Shown piece after piece: positions 1 through 9,737 of a stretch of 64,000 nt of DNA (positions are counted from its first letter, which is position 1; every line of letters starts with the position of its first letter). Both the position numbers and the translations under genes were made by a program. The stretch is from Cyathus striatus (taxonomy: Eukaryota; Basidiomycota; Agaricomycetes; Agaricales; Nidulariaceae). The notes under the pieces were generated by a model, which worked only from the letters and a program-made list of their open reading frames with translations, did no database searches and was not told the origin of the DNA. The stretch spans positions 3,100,001 through 3,164,000 of the forward strand of contig JAOVFP010000018.1 in assembly GCA_025738555.1 (NCBI GenBank). Reading direction: 5' to 3'.

Positions 1-1315
1 TTGGATATAATCCCAGGAACTGCAGGTTATTTCCACATCTACGCAGAAGCACCTCTAATGTTTCTGAAATCATCGTCGTAGCATCATTTTGAGTGTAACG
101 TTTATAGAAATGAACACTGTCTAGCTGCATCAGAGACGGCAAATCCAGAAGTTGCAGGAATCTCCTTGTCTCGAGCGAAGCCTCTGCTACCAAAGAGAAT
201 GTTGTCAGACTAGGAAGGACAACAGGTTCTACATTGTGTGTCCATGCCAAATCGGTGTCAGGACTTTCAATTATAGTCCTTACTGTCAAATGTAGTGCCA
301 GTTTTTTTAAAGAGTAGCACTGTCGAAGTACACTGGATGCAAACTTAGCTGGGGACATAGAGATATCAATTGCCGTTACAATAGGGCCCGATGGCAGTGG
401 GAGACTTAGGCGTAAGTCCAGATGCGTAAGGCGTGTTAAGTTGAGGTGGGAGATATCATTCAGTTCTGAGGGGACTTCGAGTCCACGGAGTGAGCAACAG
501 ACGAGGGGTAGAGATAAGAGGTCAGCAATATCTTTCCACCCCGGTCTACTTGTCATAGTTGATTGGCAGTTAATATTAAGCTTCTTCATCAATGGTAAGT
601 TTTTGGCGGTGAGTCCATTCTCGAACATGCCTTCCAAAATCTCTCCCGAAAGACAAAGGTCAATGTCATACCAGCGCTGGGAGTATGGGACGAGTGTTTT
701 GTTAATAAATAATAAATGCAGTTCCTTTATTTGTGCCCAAGTGTCCAAGTCTCTTTGGTAATTACCAAAATGGCCATTTCGTAGTTCGCTTCGATACATT
801 GATATGGATAGTGGACATGCACCAGATCTGTCCAGCCATTCTCTTGCGGCTACCTGATGCTGATCCAATTTTCGCCGTATAAAGTTTAACTGATGTGCAG
901 TAGAAATTCTTAGATCGATGTTTGGAAGGACGATATGGATGGCCGCCCATAGCCGTGGTGTGGAGTGAGCAATGCTTCTCCATGAGCTGCAAATGTGTGT
1001 CAAAAGCATCGGGGCTTCTGTGGTGCTCACACAAGGATTTCCATTCTCCGGAAGACACGCAAGAAATATTTCTTCTAGAACGTCACGACCAAGCCTTCGA
1101 GCAGGTGATATAAAAGCGCGCCGTTGCTCAATGATGCTATAAACTTCGGAACGTTTCGTCTTCAGATTGCATAGCTGTCGTTGTAGTTGCTCGATGCTAG
1201 AGTCTATATCTTCGAGTTCCTGAGCTGAAACCTTTAAGAGACTCTTGATCTCTTCGATCTCCTCAATAGAAGGAACATAGTTAGCGGCTTGGTGCTGTCG
1301 GAAGGCAAAGACCAT
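1..1315 (-). CDS. F-box domain protein with N-terminal coiled coil (3' end outside window)
   Basis: One uninterrupted frame runs from ATG at 1315 off the left edge (438 codons visible). Residues about 15-60 are Glu/Leu/Gln-rich and look like a coiled coil. They are followed by an F-box-like segment (about 65-115) with the pattern SPARRLGRDVLEEIFLACLP, then SSWRSIAHSTPRLWAAI. This coiled coil plus F-box architecture is very common in Agaricomycete genomes. The rest is leucine-rich and irregular (LTRLTHLDLRLSLPLP and similar), suggesting degenerate LRRs for substrate binding. By family, the protein would be an SCF ubiquitin-ligase substrate adaptor. The C terminus is missing because the window ends. 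No intron is needed in the visible part. The substrate is unknown. Confidence 0.8.
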   Translation of the reverse strand, partial: MVFAFRQHQAANYVPSIEEIEEIKSLLKVSAQELEDIDSSIEQLQRQLCNLKTKRSEVYSIIEQRRAFISPARRLGRDVLEEIFLACLPENGNPCVSTTEAPMLLTHICSSWRSIAHSTPRLWAAIHIVLPNIDLRISTAHQLNFIRRKLDQHQVAAREWLDRSGACPLSISMYRSELRNGHFGNYQRDLDTWAQIKELHLLFINKTLVPYSQRWYDIDLCLSGEILEGMFENGLTAKNLPLMKKLNINCQSTMTSRPGWKDIADLLSLPLVCCSLRGLEVPSELNDISHLNLTRLTHLDLRLSLPLPSGPIVTAIDISMSPAKFASSVLRQCYSLKKLALHLTVRTIIESPDTDLAWTHNVEPVVLPSLTTFSLVAEASLETRRFLQLLDLPSLMQLDSVHFYKRYTQNDATTMISETLEVLLRRCGNNLQFLGLYP

Positions 1316-1615
1316 CTTGCTCTCCGAGAATCAGAGCGACTGCTAATGCATAATGAGTGAGGTTAGCACTTATGAATGCGAGGCAAGCTACAATACTTAC
1401 ATATCCAGTTTAAAGAGAAGAGGAAAGAGTATTAAAGAAGCTATTTAAAATGTTGTAGCCTGTACTGAGGCTGTACCACGTTCAATGGTACCACGCTGTA
1501 AGCCTGTAGAGTACTACCCCACGCGCACACCCAGATAACTTGCTTGGTCACCATGTCTGTGACTGTCACATTGACGTTTGATAATTTCGAAATTCAACAG
1601 ATCTTAACTTATCTA

Positions 1616-2071
1616 TGGTGCGGGTCGCTTAGTCACCACTAGTTTTGTACAGTGGCAAAAATGGTCCGCGAAATTTTTTGAAATTTTTGGGCTGATTTTC
1701 TTCAACTTTTTGAAGGTTTAAGAGTTTATTATATCTGTATAATATTGATACTTCATCAAAAGAGTAGATTGTAAGGTGAAATGTGGTGCTTTCATAGCTT
1801 CCTGGACAAATTTCAAGCATAAGAGTGATGACTAACCATGTCCATTTATAGTAATTGCCTTCCCGATATGGTAATTCGGCAAAATTTGAAATGTGTGAAA
1901 AATATAACTCACTCAGTTTTGGGAATTTTGACAAACTGTTTAGTAGAATTATTCAGTTCATCAAAACAAGCATTTTTACAAGAGGAATAAGAAAACGGGG
2001 CTATTTTGCGTGAGAAATATCAGGTTACTTTTCCTTGTACAAAAGTTGTGGTGACTAAGTGACTCGCACCA
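1616..2071. mobile_element. MITE, 456 bp, TA target-site duplication
   Basis: The two ends form a 36-bp terminal inverted repeat with 4 mismatches, starting TGGTGCGGGTCGCTTAGTCA on the left. The element is flanked by TA on both sides (1614-1615 and 2072-2073). No transposase is encoded; a 101-codon minus-strand frame inside has no recognisable domain and is probably chance. TA duplication and long TIRs fit a Tc1/mariner-type non-autonomous element. It lies between the F-box gene and the golgin gene. Confidence 0.8.
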
Positions 2072-2073
2072 TA

Positions 2074-2426
2074 AATGAGGATATGATGTATCGTGCCAAC
2101 TCCGTTCCAGGACAGTGGACATGCAGTTAGTTTAAGCAAGTGTTCACTAGAGAGAGCATGGAGATAGAGCTGGACTCGAGCTGGGATGCTGGCTTATAAA
2201 ATGTAACTTTAGAACTTGAACGTATCTTGCAATGCTAAATAACCGTGATGATACAATAAATAAGTAAACTATAAAGCGACTGATATGAATGAACGTGAGT
2301 GAAGGAAAACGCAACTAGTAATCATACATATTAGTCCCTGGAAGACAAGCGAGGGGAAAAGGGGGAATAGGGCGTAAGAAAAACCATCCATATCCAAAAG
2401 TCAAAGTTGGAGAAAAGCAAAGGCAA
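2074..2426. other. intergenic, 3' flank of golgin gene
   Basis: Nothing recognisable apart from the probable 3' UTR of the golgin gene, which ends at 2427. Confidence 0.5.
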
Positions 2427-4260
2427 TCACGAAAAGTCTCGCGCCTTCTCTTTACCCTTCCTTGAAGGTGGGGGGAGGAGGTTAGGCGTGCTGGCACCGA
2501 ATGAGGCCAGTCGTCTGGTGCCGAGTAATACTGGTGGAGATTTAGACGGTGATGTGGCTGTGTTATTGGGGAAGGAGCCTGCGGTAGGTGTGCCTGGAAG
2601 AGAGTTGTTGCCTTTCGAAGGTTGGGGAGATTCGCCCGACGCAGCTTCAGTAAGGAGGAACTCAACCCAAAGGCGGGAGAACGACTGTCAATGACATTTC
2701 GTTAGTTACAGTCAAATACAGCGAGAATAATAGAACAGGATACGAACCTCCGTCTCATCGCTCTTCTCCAACTCCGGCGACTTCCCTACTCCTCCACTGG
2801 TTGGACTACGTCCCCAAAATGCGCTTCCGACACCGGTGCCACCGCTCCGCATTAAGCCCGCCTTCTCTCGCTCTGTATCCCCCCAGTTCAAGATACTCGC
2901 AAGGAGATTGAGCATCTCGAATCGCTTCCCGTCGGTCCGAGGCGTAGTCAAGAACTGTAACAATACGTTTGTTATAAGGCGTGCATCGACAGTAGTTTCC
3001 GTGGAAGTTCGGCGAAGTCTTCGTAGGGCTTGAATTAGGTGATCGTTTAGGATTACAGCTGTAGTCAGAGAGAGGTTGATAAGAAATGAAAAGAGAGGAG
3101 GAAGAGTGATATACCTTCGTGCCGTAGTTTACCTATTAGAAGATTCTTTTCTTTTACTTCCTTTTCGAGCTCTTGTGTACGTGAGGACGTCGTATGTGTC
3201 TCTTCTAGTTGGAGCTGGGAGGACATGTCAATAAGAGAAATTCGACAGAAAAGAAGGAGTATACCTCGGCGTTGAGTGCACGCGATTTGAACTCTGCGAG
3301 TGACTGAGTAGCAGCTGTCAATTGTGCCTCATAGTCTTTCACTGTTTGTCGAAGTTCGTGGTCCTTGGCTGTCCCCAAAGAACGTAAGCCATCATCGAGA
3401 GAGACGAACCGAGAAGCAAGCCTTACCAGCCTGGAAATCCTGTAAGACGGCTTCGAGATTTGCCACCTTCTCTTTTTCGTCCTCAATCTGGACACTCCAC
3501 CTCTCGCTTACCTCTCGTTCTCCCTCCAACTCCCTCTCGAGCCTACCCATCTCCGTCCTCACCTCCTCGGTTCTCACCCTCTCACTCATCGCGACCCGTT
3601 CCCAGTCCTCCTTCTCTATCCTCATCTTCTCTCTCTCAGCCCGCACACGATCGGCATCTAACCGATAGCGGTCTGTTTCTGCACGAGCATACTCCAGGTC
3701 TGTTTTTGTACGCTCCAGGGTATCGCGAAGTGATAGTGCTTCTTTTGCGCTGCCGCGAAGGGAGGATATCTCGGTGGTAAGACTCTCACATTCTGCGTTG
3801 GAAGTCTCTAGTTCGTTTTGGAGTGTATTAAAGGAGCTATGGAGGTCATTGAGTTCTGCGGTTAGTGTGTCGATTTCGGTTTGCCGGCGGTCGAGTTCTT
3901 CCTACGCGATAGCATCACTCTCGATGAGTAGGACTAGGAAGTAGAAAGAAGTAAACGCACTGCATCCTGTTTAAGCTTATTCCCTAGCGTTGATCTCATC
4001 TCCTTCACTTTCGCAAACAGGTTCTGGTACATCGCAGCATTGTTATCTCGTTCTTCTCGTGTTCGGTCAAGTTCGCGCTGAAGCTTCGTTAGAGGGTCCA
4101 AGTTCTCGTCGTCTTGTTCGTTTCCATTCGTATGTCCATTGGCTTTCCCGTTGCCGTTTTGCCCGTTTTCTAGTGGTGCGGGGGAGGATGTACGGTCGCT
4201 GTCTAGGCTCAGGCGTCCCATTGAGCCTGCCAGGGGTGGGCTGCGCGGTGTTGCAGCCAT
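2427..4260 (-). CDS. Golgin with GRAB region, Rud3/GMAP-210 family
   Basis: Six exons join in frame: 4260-3961, 3901-3427, 3368-3265, 3214-3115, 3058-2748, 2684-2427 (515 aa), all introns GT-AG. Residues 1-60 are low complexity and Asn/Gly-rich. About 60-320 is a long Glu/Arg/Lys heptad-rich coiled coil. About 330-395 (LLQFLTTPRTDGKRFEML, then SILNWGDTEREKAGLMR) resembles the GRAB (GRIP-related Arf-binding) domain of yeast Rud3 and human GMAP-210. The tail is Ser/Pro-rich. Known members are recruited to cis-Golgi membranes by Arf1 and tether vesicles. The ATG at 4260 is preceded by a probable 5' UTR intron region near 4270-4330. The gene looks intact. Confidence 0.85.
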
Positions 4261-5393
4261 TATCGGGGATCTAGCAAATGGGATAAATGTTGTTAGTTTG
4301 GGTGTATGAAATATAGAACGATACTTACAATGTGAAGCGAAGGGAAGAGGTCCTACGTGTAAGCCGGTCTAGAGAACTCCTTCGGCCTTCCCTGCGTCGG
4401 TGTGACAGGGGTATGTGACATATCTTTTAATACTGCCGGCGGCCCGTCTCTTAACCCTTTCTCTTCAACCACGCGCTTCAACTTGTCAAACTAACGCTCA
4501 ACGTCCATGTTTCCTCTTTCGCTTCAAAAAAAAAAACAAGCTCAGAGGCGAAGGCATCAAGATTTAAGTTTAAACCTCAAAAGCGCAGCAATAGAAACGG
4601 TTTTCAGCGCCTTTCCCCCACAATTGCGGTCTCGTAGAGTCGTATTCCTGGCTCAAATGAGTAGAATAAGGAATACCCCAGAGTAAGTACCCAGATGGAT
4701 TTCAAATTACGTTCAATATTGAAAGTATTGGTACAATGGAGGCAATGTCACTGAGTTGTCGTTTCGACATTCATGACCATGGCAGCTGACTAGTAGTATT
4801 GAACGTCAAGGAGCCAGAACGTATACTTGTAGCCATGGTCTTGCACGTGTGTCTATCATATAGTCTTTATTCAAAGGCGCTGGAGCTGCAAGTCTGCCTG
4901 ATATGTACTTTGCCACATTCTAGCGTTACGGTGAGATTTCACGCGAAGTTCTGCCAGATCTGCATACTATTTCTTATCGCCGTTTTCCAAGCTCGGGCCA
5001 TGATCTTACCCTGGAATCTGGATAACGACGACGACAGCTTAGTTCCCTTTCCGGTGGTCCTGATTCCTTATAATTTATTATGTCTGCAGAGAATTGGAAT
5101 GCAGGGAAACGTATGCGCCTTCTTTTCTAGCACTGTCCTGTCCGACTTATCCTCCAGTAAGGTTATGTTTTCTTGAATTGCGTTAATGAAGTACTAAATA
5201 CTGGCTAACAAAGATGAAGAAAATTATCTACTACGCTATGATACACGAATGATGCCCATGGCGATGACGAGTCTTCGGTACTCCGAGGAATTCACCCCTA
5301 TACAGTGGGGTAAACAATGTCGAGTCGTCCTCTGCTTGCCCCGACCATAACCGACCATCTTTTAAACCATCTCCAGAAAGACTCCACTTCTCT
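4261..5393. other. intergenic between golgin gene and hypothetical gene
   Basis: Contains the golgin promoter and 5' UTR and the downstream region of the next gene. A 125-codon plus-strand frame at 4799-5176 has no domain, no homology I recognise and no splice support, so I do not call it. Confidence 0.4.
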
Positions 5394-6412
5394 CTATTGG
5401 GCTTGCCTTCGAGCATCGCTATTTTTTGCTCCTGCCCACTTTTGTCGCCATGCTTTGTACCGAGGGTGGTTACGGTCACGCGTACCAAACCTTGGTAATT
5501 GTAAGTTTGCTGTAACAGTGAAGTTTTGGGTGTAAGACAAGAACGCACCTTTATGTGTAGCAAGGAACATGAAGTAAGATGGACTAAGCCTTACATCCGT
5601 GATTAACAGCTTCCCTGCTAGCTCTGGCCAGACTTTTGGCAACACTTTCAAAATATTATCCGTATTGCGCAACGTATATTGATCATGGATTGCAAGATTT
5701 TCCACCATAAAATCCTTGTTCCCTTGAAACTCCATCGCGCTATGTTTTGTGTCCAGTGCAAGTACTATTCCTCCACCGAATTGGTTAAATTTACACTCGA
5801 CAGATGCTTCTCCGGATAAAAACCCTGCATTTAGGGCTAAACTGAAATGGCGCACTCGCTCATTAAATTGGGTTTCCGGAAACGAAATGAAATATCACGG
5901 GCCTTTCTACCTGAGCAATGGAAGGGTCGAAACAGCTTGCGAGAAACGTATGTTTATCTTCGGTGGGTATATTTTCGGGGCGCAGCTTTTCAACGTCTAA
6001 CCCGTACTTATCTTTGTACATGTTCTTTGCAAAATACATGGGGTCAGAATCCTTGAACAAGTCAGAACCCTTTATGTCGATTGGCCCTTTACCGGCTCCT
6101 GCGTTTTTCACGAGAGCATCTTGATCTATGGTATAACCTCCCTCTGGATGGCTTTGGCGCTCCTTGTTAACAAGTGTCGCCATGAGCTCGTAGAGGTTTC
6201 CTTCCCGCTGGAATACACCAGTGTTATGGTCAACAGCACCGTAGTCTCCCACCTGGTAAAGGATAGTAGGGGATCGTGAAGACTGGCTGGGAGGAAAATA
6301 CCTGTATTCTGACCGAGTTGTCGGGGTTGGTGAACATGTTTTTCATGACATCGCTTTGCACGATAAATTGCTGCAGTTTTCGCTCATCAGTCATAGTTTT
6401 TGCGTTACTCAT
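5394..6412 (-). CDS. hypothetical fungal protein, one splice junction unresolved
   Basis: Exon 1 starts at ATG 6412 (MSNAKTMTDERKLQQF) and splices with good signals around 6300-6252 into a frame with the motif GDYGAVDHNTGVFQREGNLY. I associate a similar GDYG..TG..EGN-Y signature with uncharacterised basidiomycete proteins, from memory and unverified. This frame runs to about 5863. A second frame with protein-like composition (SGEASVECKFNQFGGGIVLA, then LPKVWPELAGKLLITDV) runs from about 5855 to the stop at 5394. An intron around 5850-5930 must join them, but no donor/acceptor pair I can find keeps frame cleanly. The cause may be a non-canonical site, an indel, or decay. About 290 aa; no enzyme motif recognised. 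Confidence 0.5.
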
Positions 6413-7879
6413 TGTCGCAGAATTGGATAGATATAGCTGGTCAAGCAGCCACTTGCAAAATTGTAAGCATATGTTTTATGAAATGTGATACCATAACTTG
6501 CAATTCATTCAATATAGTATGACGTTCGTTGCGATCGGGAAATACGAAGAACTCCAAGTCATCTGGAAGGTACTGGAATGTGTGTTATTAGTTAGGTACA
6601 AAAGTAAGTGACGATACTTATGTCTAAATCTGAAATTCGGCAGGACTGGAGCCCAAAGGCTGGTCGGAGATATGTTATAGGTTTAAAGTTCGATCGATGA
6701 ATTATTTGCATTCACTTTATCAGTCTGGGTTACAAGTAGTGTATGAATAATAGTATTTAAAGACATTCTTGAAAAGCAACCAATTCTCATGAAGGTTTAA
6801 CTCCTTACAAATTTGTTACAAATGCAATTATTGCCATAGAGCATTCAATGGAAACGGTGTCCGAAGTCGGCATGAGAATTTTTTTTTGCACGGAGCGGCG
6901 ATGGCTTCAAAGGTCACCACCTAAATCGCAATAAATGCACCGTTCAATTTTATTATATATGGTATCTGTGGGTTCCATGGCAGCGCAGGATCGGAATAGT
7001 AATGCTATGCGTGTTGATGGTGTGCGTCCCAGTATGTACATAAGTTCCCATGCTCCAGTTCATCTGGACTCTAAATAACATGTAACGTACGTCGCTTCGC
7101 GACGCACGTTAAAGGGCAAGCTTGACGAATCCTAGTTTTTTGTTATTTCTTTTTTATACATAATAATAAGTTTACTTGTTAGATACTCATTCAGGAGTTG
7201 CTGACACCTGGATCGGCAGAAACCTCGCTTAGATAAGAAATTTACTTTCACATTTCTTGTTAGGAGACAGACACCTTTTTATTGATTGCCTGTGAATTAT
7301 TGTATTTATTTTATCTTCATTCTAAAATTCCTTGCTTCGTTCTAATTATACTATCTTCATTATAAAAAATTTCCTTTGTTTTACTAGCTGCAACTAGCTG
7401 TTACAGTGTTTCCACAGCTATGCACTCATTTTAATAGCTCCCACTCTATGCTAATTATTCAATAATGAGAAAATCAAAAGTGAATGTATGGAAACACTTT
7501 ATATAGGAGTTATGTATGTGGCAGTTGCCTAGTAAGTATCCAATAAGTAGCATCTAAAGTGGTTATGAAGAAGTACATAAAAGAATTTAAAGTAATTTGA
7601 TATCCAGGCTATTTAAATGAGCAGAGATATTTTGATGGTGAGAACGTGTCTAATTTATGTGAGGTTTGATACAGTGACATTGTGTTCCAACTGTGCGCGA
7701 CAACTCGAAGAGGTAGGTGCTGACTAACGCACTGCGCATGCACAGCCACTACGCATTTTGGGTCCCCAGAGCTGCTGACTAACGTTCCGCGCATGCACAG
7801 CCACTACACATTTTGGATCCCCAGAGCTGCTGACTAACAAAATTCTGTGCATGCACAGCCACTAAGCATTTTGGATCAC
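6413..7879. other. AT-rich intergenic region before the Helitron block
   Basis: No gene recognised. It holds the hairpin at 7084-7110 and the 55-bp direct repeats at 7717-7880 listed separately. Composition becomes more AT-rich to the right. Confidence 0.4.
7084..7110. repeat. perfect-type hairpin, 12-bp arms
   Basis: AACGTACGTCGC and GCGACGCACGTT pair with one mismatch around a 3-nt TTC loop. It is CpG-rich in an otherwise AT-rich stretch. It could be the end of an unrecognised element; no second end was found. Confidence 0.5.
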
Positions 7880-7880
7880 T
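7717..7880. repeat. three tandem copies of a ~55-bp unit
   Basis: Each copy has the pattern GCTGACTAAC, then GCATGCACAGCCACTA, then CATTTTGG. Copies start near 7717, 7771 and 7826, and the third is the most diverged. They lie directly outside the 3' end of Helitron B. Confidence 0.75.
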
Positions 7881-7894
7881 AATGCAAACAAATA

Positions 7895-7912
7895 GGGGGA
7901 GCAAGCTCCCCC
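7895..7912. repeat. Helitron B 3'-terminal hairpin
   Basis: GGGGGAGC-AA-GCTCCCCC: 8-bp perfect arms with a 2-nt centre, immediately beside the terminal motif of B. On the element strand it is followed by TATTTGTTTG. It probably serves as the replication terminator of B. Confidence 0.65.
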
Positions 7913-7952
7913 AATTAATACAAGCTTTACACCCGTGCTCCGCTATGGGAAT

Positions 7953-7970
7953 GGGAGCCTGTCAGCTCCC
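7953..7970. repeat. subterminal 3' hairpin of A2
   Basis: Element-strand stem GGGAGCT-GACA-GGCTCCC, about 32 nt before the CTTG end. The A1 copy (9450-9467) differs at two stem bases yet still pairs using G-U wobbles, so the structure is preserved. Confidence 0.65.
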
Positions 7971-7979
7971 TCCTCTGCT

Positions 7980-8125
7980 CCACACAGATGACAGCTTGCT
8001 GTGGGGCTGCGCCCCCCAGACCCCCTGCTTCTTCATCCCAGTTCTTTAGGCTGAGGGGCTGTGCCCCCAGACCCCCGCTTTTTTTCTCTCTTGGGGGGCT
8101 GTGCCCCCCAAACCCCCCGCTTACC
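7980..8125. repeat. GC-rich triple-hairpin block, A2 copy
   Basis: Three successive short palindromes of the type GGGGCTGTGCCCC, followed by CCCCAAACCCCC. The paralogous block in A1 is at 9490-9622. Strongly structured, CpG- and C-tract-rich DNA at the 3' ends of the A elements. Confidence 0.75.
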
Positions 8126-8410
8126 CATGAGGAATACATCTACCCATGATGTATAATACATCTACCCATGATGTATAATATATCTACCCATGATGTATAA
8201 TATATCTACCCATGATGTATAATATATCTACCCATGATGTATAATATATCTACCCATGATGTATAATATATCTACCCATGATGTATAATATATCTACCCA
8301 TGATGTATAATATATCTACCCATGATGTATAATATATCTACCCATGATGTATAATATATCTACCCATGATGTATAATATATCTACCCATGATGTATAATA
8401 TATCTACCAT
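8124..8410. repeat. minisatellite, 22-bp unit, ~13 copies
   Basis: Near-identical units CCATGATGTATAATATATCTA plus C repeat head to tail. The first two units carry variants (GAGGAATACATC and AATACATC) and the last is truncated (TACCATACTCATG). The array lies inside A2 next to its hairpin block. Confidence 0.95.
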
Positions 8411-9449
8411 ACTCATGAGTTATATATTGCACACAACCTTTTCAAGAAGCTTAGTCATTTACTTTGTTGAACAGCATATCAGAGATCACCCATGCCTATG
8501 CCCATGTATATATGTGTAGTACTCTAAAAAGTCACCACACCCATGAGTATTATAATTATACATACACCATCCACCCACTACAGATCCTTACCTACTGATC
8601 TAAGGTCCCAGTACCCTTACCCATTTTTTATATCTATCACATTGCTAAGTGTTCTTTAATTATTCCTATGTATTAGTCACAGGTAATGTGAAGAACACCT
8701 ATACTTGTACCCCTCACATTGCCTAAGTACAGTTAATTTATTACTTTATTATTAGTTTGATATTCTTCATTTTATTCTACCTATATAACATACTTACCCC
8801 CCCTTCTATTTAAATAATTACAGTACCCACAGAAAAAGCGAAAATTAATTGTTTATAGTGTCATTATTATGTGTAAAGATTAAAAATATAATGTCAACTC
8901 AAAGGGGGAAGGTGTTGAGAAAAGATGAGGACAGCGGTTAGCAGTTAGTAGTGCAGTGAGGTTGAGTATGTGTGCATGTGAGAATATATTTCAAGAAGCT
9001 TACTAATCATTTGCAGAAAAGAAGAAACACATTTTAGTATAGTGCAGCAGCTGCAGAAAAATGTGAAACATCAGTAAAATAAATTAATATTGTGCCAAAA
9101 TGCATACAGCATCATAGTGAGGTTAAAATTCAAGAAAGGGCAATGGAGGGAGCAAAGGAGGAGCGGCGGCTGAGCATCAGCAACAGTGTGGCAAAGTTGT
9201 GGCAAGAATGTTTCAAGATGCTTAGTAAGAATTATGGCTTAGTAAGATTCCAAAAACAGCTGATCCGGACTTGTTTGCAACTCATTTGCCATATGCTTAG
9301 TCACATTTAAATTCCAAATACAGTAACTCAGCGCTAATAAGGTCATGTTACTATACACTGCCTCTCCCACATGACCGTTATACCCACGTTTCCCACCCTT
9401 CTCTCATTATATATAGACAAGCCTTACACCGGTGCTCCGCTACGGGAAT

Positions 9450-9467
9450 GGGAACCTGTCGGCTCCC
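9450..9467. repeat. subterminal 3' hairpin of A1
   Basis: Element-strand stem GGGAGCC-GACA-GGTTCCC, about 32 nt from the CTTG end, with one G-U pair. It corresponds to 7953-7970 in A2. A likely terminator for rolling-circle replication. Confidence 0.65.
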
Positions 9468-9489
9468 TCCTCCGCTTCACACGAATGAC

Positions 9490-9622
9490 AGCTTGCTGTG
9501 GGGCTGTGCCCCCAGACCCCCTGCTTCTTAATCCCAGTCCTTTGGCTGAGGGGCTGCACCCCCAGACCCCTGCTTCTTTTTCTTCTTGGGGGGTTGCACC
9601 CCCCAAACCCCCTGCTTAATAT
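9490..9622. repeat. GC-rich triple-hairpin block, A1 copy
   Basis: Second copy of the block at 7980-8125, with the same order of three palindromes and the closing CCCCCCAAACCCCC. It lies between the RepHel stop codon and the A1 terminus. Confidence 0.75.
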
Positions 9623-9737
9623 TTGAGCTTCAAATCTCTTTTTCCAATTCATCACTTATTTTCAAAATATATATATCAATATATATATCATACTCTACCA
9701 AACACTACTAAAATCTATCTACAGTATCAATCATAAA

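Larger units (their letters stand above)
7921..9417 (-). mobile_element. Helitron A2, non-autonomous copy (1.5 kb)
   Basis: On the minus strand the element starts TCTATATATAATGAGAG (9417) and ends GTGTAAAGCTTG (7921), followed by T. The same termini bound A1. The 3' ~205 bp (7921-8125) closely matches A1's 3' end, and parts near 8930-9190 resemble A1's 5' non-coding region. It encodes no Rep or helicase and contains a 22-bp minisatellite. A2 follows A1 directly in head-to-tail order with no spacer. Confidence 0.75.

Noticed and set aside
1629..1934. 101-aa protein inside the MITE
   Set aside because: No similarity to transposases; the element is too short and the frame is probably chance.
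8130..8410. CRISPR-like array
   Set aside because: The 22-bp units are contiguous with no spacers, so this is an ordinary minisatellite in a eukaryote.
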